Assembly: GCF_004684085.1 (NCBI RefSeq)
Contig: NZ_SRHZ01000038.1
Location: 102,512-166,511, forward strand
Source of the DNA: Stenotrophomonas maltophilia
Lineage (GTDB): Bacteria; Pseudomonadota; Gammaproteobacteria; Xanthomonadales; Xanthomonadaceae
Reading direction: 5' to 3'
DNA: 64,000 nt
The notes beneath the pieces were generated by a model that had not been told where the DNA came from, made no database searches, and was given only the letters and a program-made list of their open reading frames with translations. A program made the translations under genes and the position numbers. Positions 46,407-53,802 of the stretch are shown in pieces; positions within the stretch are counted from its first letter, which is position 1; each line of letters begins with the position of its first letter.

Positions 46407-47176
46407 GCCGTCGCATCATTCCCTGCCTGGACGTGCGCGATGGCCGCGTGGTCAAGGGCGTGCGCTTCCGCGACCACGTCGACATGGGCGACATCGCCGA
46501 GCTGGCCCAGCGCTACCGCGACCAGGGCGCCGACGAGCTGGTGTTCTATGACATCGGCGCCAGCCCCGAGGCACGCTCGGTGGACGTGGCCTGGATCGAG
46601 CGCATCGCGCGCCTGATCGACATTCCGTTCTGCGTGGCCGGTGGCATCGACAGCGTGGAAACCGCGCGTCGCGTGTTGTTCTCCGGTGCCGACAAGGTGT
46701 CGATCAATTCGCCCGCGCTGGGCCGCCCCGAACTGATCACTGAACTGGCCGACGAGTTCGGCGTGCAATGCGTGGTGGTCGGTATCGACTCGGTACGCGA
46801 GGCTGATGGCCAGTGGCGGGTGCGTCGCTTCAGCGGTGATCCGGACAAGACCCAGGCGGTGCCGCTGCGCACCCTGGACTGGATTGTCGAGGCGCAGCGG
46901 CGGGGCGCTGGCGAGATCGTGTTGAACTGCATGGACAGCGATGGCGTGCGCCGTGGCTACGATATTGCACAGCTGCAGCAGGCGCGGGCGCTCTGCCAGG
47001 TGCCGTTGATCGCCTCCGGCGGTGCTGGGGCGATGGAACACTTCGCCGAGGCCTTCGACCAGGCTGATGTTGACGGCGCGCTGGCGGCCAGTGTGTTCCA
47101 CAGCGGCGCCATCGCCATTCCAGAATTGAAGCGCTACCTGCGCGGGCAGCAGATCGAGGTGCGGGATGTCTATTGA
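46400..47176 (+). CDS. hisF: Imidazole glycerol phosphate synthase, cyclase subunit, 258 aa
   Basis: The start lies 7 bases inside the hisA end. A (beta-alpha)8 barrel: [16 protein letters not shown] with catalytic Asp, and [10 protein letters not shown] with the second Asp. V-A-G-G-I-D and I-A-S-G-G-A-G are phosphate loops. It uses ammonia from HisH to make imidazole glycerol phosphate and AICAR. Confidence 0.96.
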   Translation: MLSRRIIPCLDVRDGRVVKGVRFRDHVDMGDIAELAQRYRDQGADELVFYDIGASPEARSVDVAWIERIARLIDIPFCVAGGIDSVETARRVLFSGADKVSINSPALGRPELITELADEFGVQCVVVGIDSVREADGQWRVRRFSGDPDKTQAVPLRTLDWIVEAQRRGAGEIVLNCMDSDGVRRGYDIAQLQQARALCQVPLIASGGAGAMEHFAEAFDQADVDGALAASVFHSGAIAIPELKRYLRGQQIEVRDVY

Positions 47177-47786
47177 AGTGAAGCCGTCATTGGAAGCGCT
47201 GCAGGCGCTGGACTGGGGCAAGGGCGACGGCTTGCTGCCGGCGGTGGTGCAGGATGCCGACACCCTGCAGGTGCTGATGCTGGGCTATGTCAGTGCCGAA
47301 TCGCTGGCGGCCACGCTGGCGATTGGCCACATGACCTTCTTCAGCCGCAGCAAGCAGCGGTTGTGGACCAAGGGCGAGCAGTCCGGCAACGTGCTGGTGG
47401 TGCAGTCGATCAGTGTCGACTGCGATGCCGATACGCTGCTGGTGATGGCGCGCCCGGCCGGACCGACCTGCCACACCGGTGCCGAGAGCTGTTTCGACCA
47501 GGCACCGAAGGACTTCCTGGGCGGGCTGGGCCAGCTGGTGGCGATGCGTGAGGCGCAGCGCCCGCCAGGCAGTTACACCACCTCGCTGTTCGAAGGTGGT
47601 ATCCGCCGGATCGCGCAGAAGGTGGGCGAGGAGGGCGTGGAGACCGCCCTGGCGGCGGTGGCGCAGGATGATGAGGCGCTGCTGGGCGAAGCCTCGGACC
47701 TGCTGTACCACCTGCTGGTGCTGCTGCGCGCGCGCGGCTTGTCGCTGGATGATGTGCGGGCAGTGCTGGAAAAGCGCCATCGTTGA
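47166..47786 (+). CDS. hisI: Bifunctional phosphoribosyl-AMP cyclohydrolase / phosphoribosyl-ATP pyrophosphatase, 206 aa
   Basis: Overlaps hisF by 11 bases. N-terminal cyclohydrolase: [18 protein letters not shown], then D-C-D-A-D and A-G-P-T-C-H-T-G for metal binding. C-terminal pyrophosphatase: [12 protein letters not shown] and [13 protein letters not shown]. It closes the hisGDCBHAF(IE) operon, and GTAG repeats follow. Confidence 0.96.
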   Translation: MSIEVKPSLEALQALDWGKGDGLLPAVVQDADTLQVLMLGYVSAESLAATLAIGHMTFFSRSKQRLWTKGEQSGNVLVVQSISVDCDADTLLVMARPAGPTCHTGAESCFDQAPKDFLGGLGQLVAMREAQRPPGSYTTSLFEGGIRRIAQKVGEEGVETALAAVAQDDEALLGEASDLLYHLLVLLRARGLSLDDVRAVLEKRHR

Positions 47787-47792
47787 GCTGCG

Positions 47793-47866
47793 GTAGTGCC
47801 GGGCGCTGGCCGGCAAGCCCCGGATGCCCGACGATCATGAGGTTGCCGGCCAGCGGCCGGCACTAC
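47793..47866. repeat. GTAG-type (SMAG-like) repeat dimer after the his operon
   Basis: A unit GTAGTGCCGGGCGCTGGCCGG at 47793 and its inverted copy ending CACTAC at 47866. The left copy has one G in place of C (GCCGGGCGC), which weakens its own hairpin, while the two copies can still pair with each other. Confidence 0.8.
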
Positions 47867-47941
47867 CGGCAATGCGCCATCGCGTGCGCGATGTCATCAA
47901 CGGAATCTACAATAGGCGGTCTTTCTTTACCCGGACCGTCC

Positions 47942-49531
47942 ATGAAACTGCCTGCCGCCTGGCTGTGCTGCCTGTTGCTGACCTCGCCGGCCTGGGCCGC
48001 GGACACTATGGTCACCGGCAAGGTGTATCTGGAGCGCGACGGCCGGCCGGGGCGCGGTGCGACCGATCCGGGCCTGGCCGGGGTCCAGGTCTCCAACGGC
48101 GAGACCATCGTCAAGACGGCTGCAGACGGCGGCTACAGTCTGCCGGTGCGTGATGGCCAGACCGTGTTCGTGATCAAGCCGGACGCCTATACATTCCCGA
48201 AGGCGGCTGACGGCCTGCCGTCGTTCTGGCGCCACTACCGCCCGAATGGCTCGCCGGCGCTGAAGTACGGCGGCATCACCGCGACCAGCGATGTCACCCG
48301 CAACTGGGATTTCGCCCTGCAGTCGGACCGCCATGACAGCCGGCGTGGTTTCCAGATGCTGGTGTTCACCGATTCGCAGACGGCCAGCCTGAAGGACATC
48401 GGCTACTACCAGCAGTCGATCGTGGCACCGCTGGTCGGCCAGACCAAGGCACGCATGGGCACCACCCTGGGTGACATCGTCAACGACGACCTGACCCTGT
48501 ACCCGGCGATCAACAAGGTCACCACCGAGCTTGGCGTGCCGTGGTTCCATGTGCCGGGCAACCATGACCTCGATTTCGACGCGGCCAGCGATGACCATTC
48601 GCTGGACAGCTGGCGCAACATCTACGGCCCGGACACCTATGCGGTGGAAGAGGGCGGTGCCAGCTTCGTGTTCCTCGACGATGTGGTGTACGACCCCAAG
48701 GCCAAGCCGAAGTACGTCGGCGGCCTGCGCGAAGACCAGTTCGCCTTCCTCGCCAGCTACCTGAAGGGGCTGCACAAGGATCGCCTGCTGGTGCTGGGCA
48801 TGCACATCCCGCTGTTCGACGCCGCGCCGGGTCGCGAGACCTTCCGCCATGCCGATCGCCAGCGCCTGTTCGACCTGCTGAAGGACTTCCGCAACGTGCT
48901 GGTGCTCAGTGGCCACAGCCACACCCAGCAGCACGTCTACCACGGCAAGGCCGATGGCTGGAACGGCGACAAGCCGCTGCACGAGTACAACGTGGGCGCC
49001 AACTGCGGTGCGTTCTGGTCGGGGGTGAAGGACGCCGCTGGCGTGCCGGACAGCACCATGAGCGATGGCACACCGAAGGGCTATGCGTTGCTCGACGTGG
49101 CCGGCAATGGCAGCTACAAGCTGCAGTACCGCGTGGCCGGAAAACCGGCCAGCGAGCAGATCGGCCTGCATGCGCCCAAGGTGCTGCGCCAGGGCGCCTA
49201 CCCGGCGTGGGGCATCTATGCCAACGTCTACATGGGCGAGGACGCCAGCGTGGTCGAGTACCGCGTCGATGGCGGTGCCTGGCAGGCGATGAAGCAGGTC
49301 GGCCAGCCCGATCCGCGGCTGATGGTGGAGAACGTGGCCGACGACCTGGCCAGCAGCCTGCGTGGTTACGACCGCTCGCCGGAGGCCACCGCATCGCCGC
49401 ACCTGTGGCGTGGCGCGCTGCCGACCGATCTGGCCGTGGGCAGCCACAAGGTCGAGGTCCGCTCCACCCAGCCCGACGGCGCGGTGTTCACCGCCAGCAC
49501 CAGCTACAGCCTGCAGACTGCCCAACCCTGA
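47942..49531 (+). CDS. Secreted calcineurin-like metallophosphoesterase, 529 aa
   Basis: Signal peptide to about residue 20 (A-W-A-A). Residues about 22-110 look like a CarboxypepD_reg/Ig-type module (V-S-N-G-E-T-I-V-K-T). The catalytic region has D-S-Q (in V-F-T-D-S-Q), G-N-H-D (V-P-G-N-H-D-L-D), G-M-H-I-P-L and S-G-H-S-H-T-Q, the classic dinuclear metal ligands. The C-terminal about 150 residues form a beta domain seen in this family (metallophosphatase N- and C-terminal modules). It probably acts in the periplasm on phosphoesters. A TACAAT -10-like box lies 30 bases before the ATG. Confidence 0.88.
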   Translation: MKLPAAWLCCLLLTSPAWAADTMVTGKVYLERDGRPGRGATDPGLAGVQVSNGETIVKTAADGGYSLPVRDGQTVFVIKPDAYTFPKAADGLPSFWRHYRPNGSPALKYGGITATSDVTRNWDFALQSDRHDSRRGFQMLVFTDSQTASLKDIGYYQQSIVAPLVGQTKARMGTTLGDIVNDDLTLYPAINKVTTELGVPWFHVPGNHDLDFDAASDDHSLDSWRNIYGPDTYAVEEGGASFVFLDDVVYDPKAKPKYVGGLREDQFAFLASYLKGLHKDRLLVLGMHIPLFDAAPGRETFRHADRQRLFDLLKDFRNVLVLSGHSHTQQHVYHGKADGWNGDKPLHEYNVGANCGAFWSGVKDAAGVPDSTMSDGTPKGYALLDVAGNGSYKLQYRVAGKPASEQIGLHAPKVLRQGAYPAWGIYANVYMGEDASVVEYRVDGGAWQAMKQVGQPDPRLMVENVADDLASSLRGYDRSPEATASPHLWRGALPTDLAVGSHKVEVRSTQPDGAVFTASTSYSLQTAQP

Positions 49532-49565
49532 CATCCGCATCACGGCACCAGCGAAAGGACCCCGC

Positions 49566-49850
49566 ATGGATATCCGCTTCATGGCCGGCACCACGCCGGT
49601 GACCCTCAGCCGCCACTGGTTCACCGGCGCGATGCAACTGCAGAGCGCCACCGAGACGGTCTGGGTGCAGCACCCGCTGCATCCGGGCACCCACTTCTCG
49701 TTCTCGCTGGTACAGTCGTGGCTGCGCCACATCGCCGGCCACGAAGTGCTGGTCGAGCGCACGCGGCCGCTGCTGTTCGCCGGCTTCCGCCCGCAGCGCC
49801 TGCGCGTGCTGGTGGACGGTGTGCAGGTGGCCGAACAGGAAGGCATGTAG
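49566..49850 (+). CDS. Hypothetical protein, 94 aa
   Basis: The ATG at 49566 has AAAGGA upstream and gives MDIRFMAGTTPVT. The sequence is soluble, with many aromatic and basic residues and a conserved-looking core V-E-R-T-R-P-L-L-F-A-G-F-R-P-Q-R-L-R. It follows the phosphoesterase by 34 bases, likely in one transcript. A hairpin (49884-49909) comes after. I recognise no family. Confidence 0.55.
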   Translation: MDIRFMAGTTPVTLSRHWFTGAMQLQSATETVWVQHPLHPGTHFSFSLVQSWLRHIAGHEVLVERTRPLLFAGFRPQRLRVLVDGVQVAEQEGM

Positions 49851-49883
49851 GCCAACCTGAACCATCGGCGCGCTAGGCAAAGC

Positions 49884-49909
49884 CGCCCCGATGCCTGAGA
49901 ATCGGGGCG
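49884..49909. terminator. Hairpin before glk
   Basis: CGCCCCGAT and ATCGGGGCG form a perfect nine-base stem with an eight-base loop. There is no T-tract after it. It lies two bases upstream of the glk operator-like palindrome, so it may end the upstream transcript or sit in the glk promoter. Confidence 0.5.
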
Positions 49910-49910
49910 A

Positions 49911-49924
49911 TTCAATCGATCCAA
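49911..49924. promoter_or_regulatory. LacI-type operator candidate upstream of glk
   Basis: TTCAATCGATCCAA, eleven bases before the GTG start of glk. It has the central ATCGAT and outer TT/AA seen in the TonB receptor promoters (53684, 63502, 63624). Confidence 0.6.
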
Positions 49925-49934
49925 GCAGGCCAGC

Positions 49935-50957
49935 GTGACCATCGCAGCAGCGTCCCCGGTTTCCTCCGACTCCGCCCGCGGCGGTCTTCCGCGCAGTCTG
50001 GTCGTCGCCGATGTCGGCGGCACCTTCGCCCGCCTCGCCCTGGCCGAAACCCAGCCCGGCCAGGCGCCGTTGCTGGGCAGCCACCGCACCTATGCCTGCG
50101 CCGAGCATCCCAGCCTGGCGGCGATCCTGGCCGATTTCAGCGCAGGCCTCGGCCAACCGGTGCAGACCGCAGTGGTCGCCATCGCCGGCCTGCTCGATGG
50201 CGACGTGCTGATCAATTCCAATCTGCCGTGGACGGTCTCGCTGTCGGCCACCCGCGCGCAGTCCGGGCTGCGAGAGCTGCAGCTGATCAATGATTTCGAG
50301 GCGGTGGCACTGGCCATCCCGTACCTGCAGGCCGATACGCTGGTGCCGTTGAACGGCGATGCTGATCCAACGCAGACGTTCCCGGCGCTGGTACTGGGAG
50401 CTGGTACCGGCCTGGGCGCCGCACTGCGCTTTGCCGATGGCGAGCGCCCGGTGCTGGCCAGCGAGATCGGCCATGCCGCGCTCGGCGCTGGCAATGCGCT
50501 GGAACTGCAGGTGCTGGGCAAGCTGCTGCAGCGTTGGGCGCACGTGGACAACGAGCGCGTGCTGTCCGGTAGTGGCCTGATGAACCTGTACCCGTGCCTG
50601 TGCGAGCTGCGCGGAGCCGCCCCGGTGTGGACCAGCACCGAAGCACTGATCGGTGCCGCGCGCAGCGGTGAGGACGCGCTGGCGGTGGAGACGCTGCAGG
50701 TGTTCTGTGCCTGGCTGGGCAGCCTGGCCGGCGACGCGGCGATCGCCGTCGGCGCGCGCTCGGTGTACCTGGCAGGCGGCATTTCCGCGCATGTGCAGGA
50801 TTTCCTGGCCGATGGCCGCTTCCGTGAGCGCTTCCTCAACAAGGGCGTGCTGACCGAGGTGCTGCGCCAGGTACCGGTATGGCGCGTGGAGCACGGCCAG
50901 CTGGGGGTGCTCGGTGCAGCGGTCTGGCACGCCGCACGGCAGCCCATGCACGACTGA
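49935..50957 (+). CDS. glk: Glucokinase (Glk family), 340 aa
   Basis: GTG start. Features of the bacterial glucokinase family: V-V-A-D-V-G-G-T-F-A-R-L-A-L phosphate-1 loop, L-I-N-D-F-E-A-V-A with the catalytic Asp, L-G-A-G-T-G-L-G-A-A-L, and the glucose-binding E-I-G-H-A-A-L. It makes glucose 6-phosphate from glucose and ATP. It lacks the ROK zinc cluster. A LacI-type palindrome is at its start, shared with the two TonB receptor genes, which points to co-regulation with sugar uptake. Confidence 0.93.
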   Translation: MTIAAASPVSSDSARGGLPRSLVVADVGGTFARLALAETQPGQAPLLGSHRTYACAEHPSLAAILADFSAGLGQPVQTAVVAIAGLLDGDVLINSNLPWTVSLSATRAQSGLRELQLINDFEAVALAIPYLQADTLVPLNGDADPTQTFPALVLGAGTGLGAALRFADGERPVLASEIGHAALGAGNALELQVLGKLLQRWAHVDNERVLSGSGLMNLYPCLCELRGAAPVWTSTEALIGAARSGEDALAVETLQVFCAWLGSLAGDAAIAVGARSVYLAGGISAHVQDFLADGRFRERFLNKGVLTEVLRQVPVWRVEHGQLGVLGAAVWHAARQPMHD

Positions 50958-51008
50958 TCGGCTTGGCCGGCATCGGGCCGGCCGTGCATTGCAAACTGGG
51001 AGGGGAAT

Positions 51009-52007
51009 ATGGTGGATCGCAGGCAGTTCCTGCAGGCCGGTGCGCTGGCCGCAGGCATGGCGGCATTGCCAGGCGTGCAGGCACGCACGCAGGGTGGGGC
51101 CAAAGTGGTTTCGACCTGGGACTTCGGCGTGCCGGCCAACCAGGCCGCGTGGAAAGTGCTGGCGCAGGGTGGCAGCGCACTGGATGCAGTCGAAGCCGGT
51201 GCACGCTGGGCTGAGAGCGAGCTGTGCAACCCTACCGTCGGCCATTGCGGTAATCCGGATCGCGACGGCGTGCTGAGCCTGGACGCGAGCATCATGGATG
51301 GCGATGGCCGCTGTGGCGCGGTAGCCGCGCTGGTCGACATCCTGCATCCGGTGTCGGTGGCCCGCAAAGTGATGGAGAACAGCCCGCACGTGCTGCTGGT
51401 GGGCGAGGGCGCGCAGCAGTTCGCGGTGCAGCAGGGCTTCGAGCGCAAGCACCTGCTGACGCCGCAGGCCGAAGCGGCCTGGCGCGAGTGGCTGAAGACC
51501 GAGAAGTACCAACCGCAGATCAATGCCGAGCGCCGTGGCATGCCCGGCAACAGCGACAACCACGACACCATCGGCATGCTGGCGCTGGATGCCAAGGGCC
51601 ATCTGGCCGGTGCCTGCACCACCAGCGGCATGGCCTGGAAGCTGCACGGCCGTGTCGGCGACAGCCCGATCATCGGTGCCGGCCTGTATGTCGACAACGA
51701 AGTGGGCGCGGCCACCGCCTCGGGCGTGGGTGAGGAGATGATCCGCAACGCCGCCTCGTTCCTGGTGGTCGAATTGATGCGCCAGGGGCGCTCGCCGGCA
51801 CAGGCCTGCCGTGAAGCCATCGACCGCGTGGTCCGCAAGCGCCCCGAAGCGAGCAAGACCCTGCAGGTGTGCTTCCTGGCCATGAACAAGCAGGGCGAGG
51901 TGGGCGCCTATGCGCTGCATCGCGGCTTCGTCTACGCCGTGTGCGATGGGGAGCGCCAGGATGACCTGCGCGACTCGCCGTCGATCTACACGAGCACCCA
52001 AGCGTGA
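51009..52007 (+). CDS. Tat-exported N4-(beta-N-acetylglucosaminyl)-L-asparaginase family Ntn hydrolase, 332 aa
   Basis: The N-terminus M-V-D-R-R-Q-F-L-Q-A-G has the twin-arginine motif, with an Ala-rich core. The family body includes G-G-S-A-L-D-A-V-E-A-G and the autocleavage site S-D-N-H-D-T-I-G-M, where Thr becomes the N-terminal nucleophile of the beta chain. Later S-x-G-x-G-x-E appears (A-S-G-V-G-E-E). It should split the Asn-GlcNAc bond of glycoproteins. ATG with GGGAGGGGA upstream. It lies between glk and cutC and overlaps cutC by four bases, so it is part of a glycan-processing operon. Confidence 0.9.
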   Translation: MVDRRQFLQAGALAAGMAALPGVQARTQGGAKVVSTWDFGVPANQAAWKVLAQGGSALDAVEAGARWAESELCNPTVGHCGNPDRDGVLSLDASIMDGDGRCGAVAALVDILHPVSVARKVMENSPHVLLVGEGAQQFAVQQGFERKHLLTPQAEAAWREWLKTEKYQPQINAERRGMPGNSDNHDTIGMLALDAKGHLAGACTTSGMAWKLHGRVGDSPIIGAGLYVDNEVGAATASGVGEEMIRNAASFLVVELMRQGRSPAQACREAIDRVVRKRPEASKTLQVCFLAMNKQGEVGAYALHRGFVYAVCDGERQDDLRDSPSIYTSTQA

Positions 52008-52735
52008 GCACGCGGCTGACTCTGGAGATCGCCAGCAACTCGCTGGCCTCGGCGCTGGCCGCCCAGGCCGGCGGCGCTGATCGCATCGAATTGTTCGACA
52101 ACCTGGCCGAGGGCGGTACCACGCCGTCGTTCGCCAGCATCGCGATCGCCCGCGAACGCCTGTCGATTCCGCTGTTCGTGCTGGTGCGGCCACGCCCGGG
52201 CGACTTCCACTACGACGCGCTGGAAACCGAACTGATGCTGCGTGACATCGCGCAGTGCCGCGCCCTCGGTTGCGATGGCGTGGTGATCGGTGCGCTGGAT
52301 GTGCAGGGCGGCATCGACGTGGCGCTGTGCCGTGAACTGGTGCAGGCCGCCGGTCCACTCAAGGTGACGTTCCATCGCGCCTTCGACGCCGCCCGTGACC
52401 TGCCAGCCGCACTGGAGCAGGTGATCGGGCTGGGTTGCCAGCGCGTGCTGACCTCGGGCGGCCAGGTCAGCGCCGAGGCCGGCGTGGATGTGCTGGCAGG
52501 TCTGGTCACGCGGGCGGCGGGGCGCATCAGTGTGATGGCCGGCGCGGGGCTGGGCCCGGCCAATATCGCCGCCGTCGCACGACGGAGCGGCTGTACTGAA
52601 CTGCATGCCTCGGCCAAGGGCCTGCGGCGCTCGGCCATGCAGTTCCAGAACCCGGCGCTGCGCGGACTGGATCCAGACTGGAGCCAGACCGCCACCGCGA
52701 CCGTGGCCGCACTGCGGCAGGCGTTGGACGGCTGA
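52004..52735 (+). CDS. cutC: CutC family protein, 243 aa
   Basis: GTG start overlapping the previous stop (GTGA). TIM-barrel with L-E-I-A-S-N-S-L-x-S-A, A-D-R-I-E-L-F-D-N-L-A-E-G-G-T-T-P-S, V-R-P-R-P-G-D-F and T-F-H-R-A-F-D, the CutC signature. Originally linked with copper tolerance, but the family's biochemical role is doubtful. Here it is co-transcribed with a glycosylasparaginase-type gene. Confidence 0.9.
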   Translation: MSTRLTLEIASNSLASALAAQAGGADRIELFDNLAEGGTTPSFASIAIARERLSIPLFVLVRPRPGDFHYDALETELMLRDIAQCRALGCDGVVIGALDVQGGIDVALCRELVQAAGPLKVTFHRAFDAARDLPAALEQVIGLGCQRVLTSGGQVSAEAGVDVLAGLVTRAAGRISVMAGAGLGPANIAAVARRSGCTELHASAKGLRRSAMQFQNPALRGLDPDWSQTATATVAALRQALDG

Positions 52736-52757
52736 TCGAATCCGTCGGGTATGGCCC

Positions 52758-52794
52758 CGGGGTCGGATCCCTTCGCAGAAGGGCTCTGACCCCG
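52758..52794. repeat. Imperfect palindrome with GGGGTCGGATCC ends
   Basis: CGGGGTCGGATCCCTT, five-base loop, AAGGGCTCTGACCCCG: 14 of 16 pairs. The ends resemble the 40250 element. It lies 22 bases after the cutC stop and may work as a transcription end. Confidence 0.6.
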
Positions 52795-52963
52795 CTGCGG
52801 AACGCGTACCTGTTGCCGAAAAGTGACGCTTCTGACGTGCGTGGATCGCCAGTCCGTCTGCCAAACGGCGGAAAGCAGGGGCATCCGTGTTTCCGGGTAG
52901 ACGATCAAGCCAGGAGTATTGACAGTGGGGTCCAACTCCCCGTGGCAATGATCCTCCTTCCGC

Positions 52964-53506
52964 ATGCCTCGATTGCTCCTGCTACTTCTCTGCTTGCTGC
53001 CCATCGCCGCAATAGCTGCAGAGGAGGGACAGCCCCCAATGTTTATCTGGAAGGCGGCCGCACCCGAGGGCGGCGGCATCGACGATTTGCTGGGCGGCGT
53101 GACGCTGGCACCCGCTGCTACAGGCGCGTTCGTCGACACGCGGGTACATCGGATCGGGGAGAAGCGCTTTCGCGCGCTCTATCAGGTGTTCGATTCAAAC
53201 GCCTCCAACCCGATGGGACGCTGTGGCGCGGGGCGTGAGATCTATTTGTTCGTCTACGAATTGACCCTGCCGAAGCCCATCGAGCGCGGCAGGGTATTGA
53301 TCAGCAGCTGCCTTGAGACTCTGTCTCTGGCCAGCCAGAACTCAGGGCGACCCCACAGTGAGTCCGACTTTTCCTCGGTCATCTGGCAGGACGACGGGTT
53401 CAGCATCGAGTGGTGGGGAATCGGACCCGGAGGCAATGCATCGAGCCACTACGCTCTCCGCAATGGTCACTTCGTCCCGACTCAATCGAGCGGGGTTAAT
53501 CGTTGA
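52964..53506 (+). CDS. Secreted hypothetical protein, 180 aa
   Basis: It has a strong signal peptide (MPRL, then Leu-rich, A-A-I-A-A). The mature part has two Cys residues (C86 and C110) that could form a disulfide, and aromatic residues near the C-terminus (V-I-W-Q-D-D-G-F-S-I-E-W-W-G-I-G). A TTGACA box lies 45 bases upstream. I recognise no family. A second start upstream is not evident. Confidence 0.65.
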   Translation: MPRLLLLLLCLLPIAAIAAEEGQPPMFIWKAAAPEGGGIDDLLGGVTLAPAATGAFVDTRVHRIGEKRFRALYQVFDSNASNPMGRCGAGREIYLFVYELTLPKPIERGRVLISSCLETLSLASQNSGRPHSESDFSSVIWQDDGFSIEWWGIGPGGNASSHYALRNGHFVPTQSSGVNR

Positions 53507-53802
53507 GAGCGGACAAAGCAGTTCCGCGCGCCGCTGTCGCAATCGTGTCATTGACGCGTGTTCCGCGCTCTCAGCAATGTCTCGCAACTCTTTGATTGTC
53601 ATGGTCACCGGCGACCAATAACGGTATTGCGCCGGGCGTTGCTGCGGCGCCACATGCCCGACGTGGTTCAGCTGTGCTTTAGTTTGGATCGATCCACAGG
53701 GGAGGTGCCGCATCGGGCTTGAACCGATCCAGGTGCCTGGATCCGTCGTAGTGCCGCGCCACCACCCGTCCGTGCGTCCACACTTTCGAAGAGCAACCAC
53801 CC
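53507..53802 (+). other. Intergenic promoter region of the first TonB receptor
   Basis: No gene is supported in these 296 bases. A leftward frame (53342-53800) is open but begins without a ribosome site and runs across the end of the neighbouring gene. The region holds two LacI-like sites (53684-53697 and 53719-53732). Confidence 0.6.
53684..53697. promoter_or_regulatory. LacI-type operator candidate upstream of the first TonB receptor
   Basis: TTGGATCGATCCAC, an almost perfect 14-base palindrome around ATCGAT, 106 bases before the receptor start. A weaker copy (TTGAACCGATCCAG, 53719-53732) follows 21 bases later. Same family as the sites upstream of glk and the second receptor. Confidence 0.65.

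Noticed and set aside
49488..52358. Leftward open frame of 956 codons across glk, the Ntn hydrolase and cutC
   Set aside because: Antisense to three recognised genes with overlapping starts and stops; no domain visible.
52813..53238. Rightward 141-codon frame overlapping the secreted 180-aa gene
   Set aside because: It lies in another frame of that gene, with poor codon use and no signal or domain.
53342..53800. Leftward 152-codon frame before the first TonB receptor
   Set aside because: No ribosome site, no recognisable domain, and it overlaps the end of the secreted 180-aa gene; best seen as chance.
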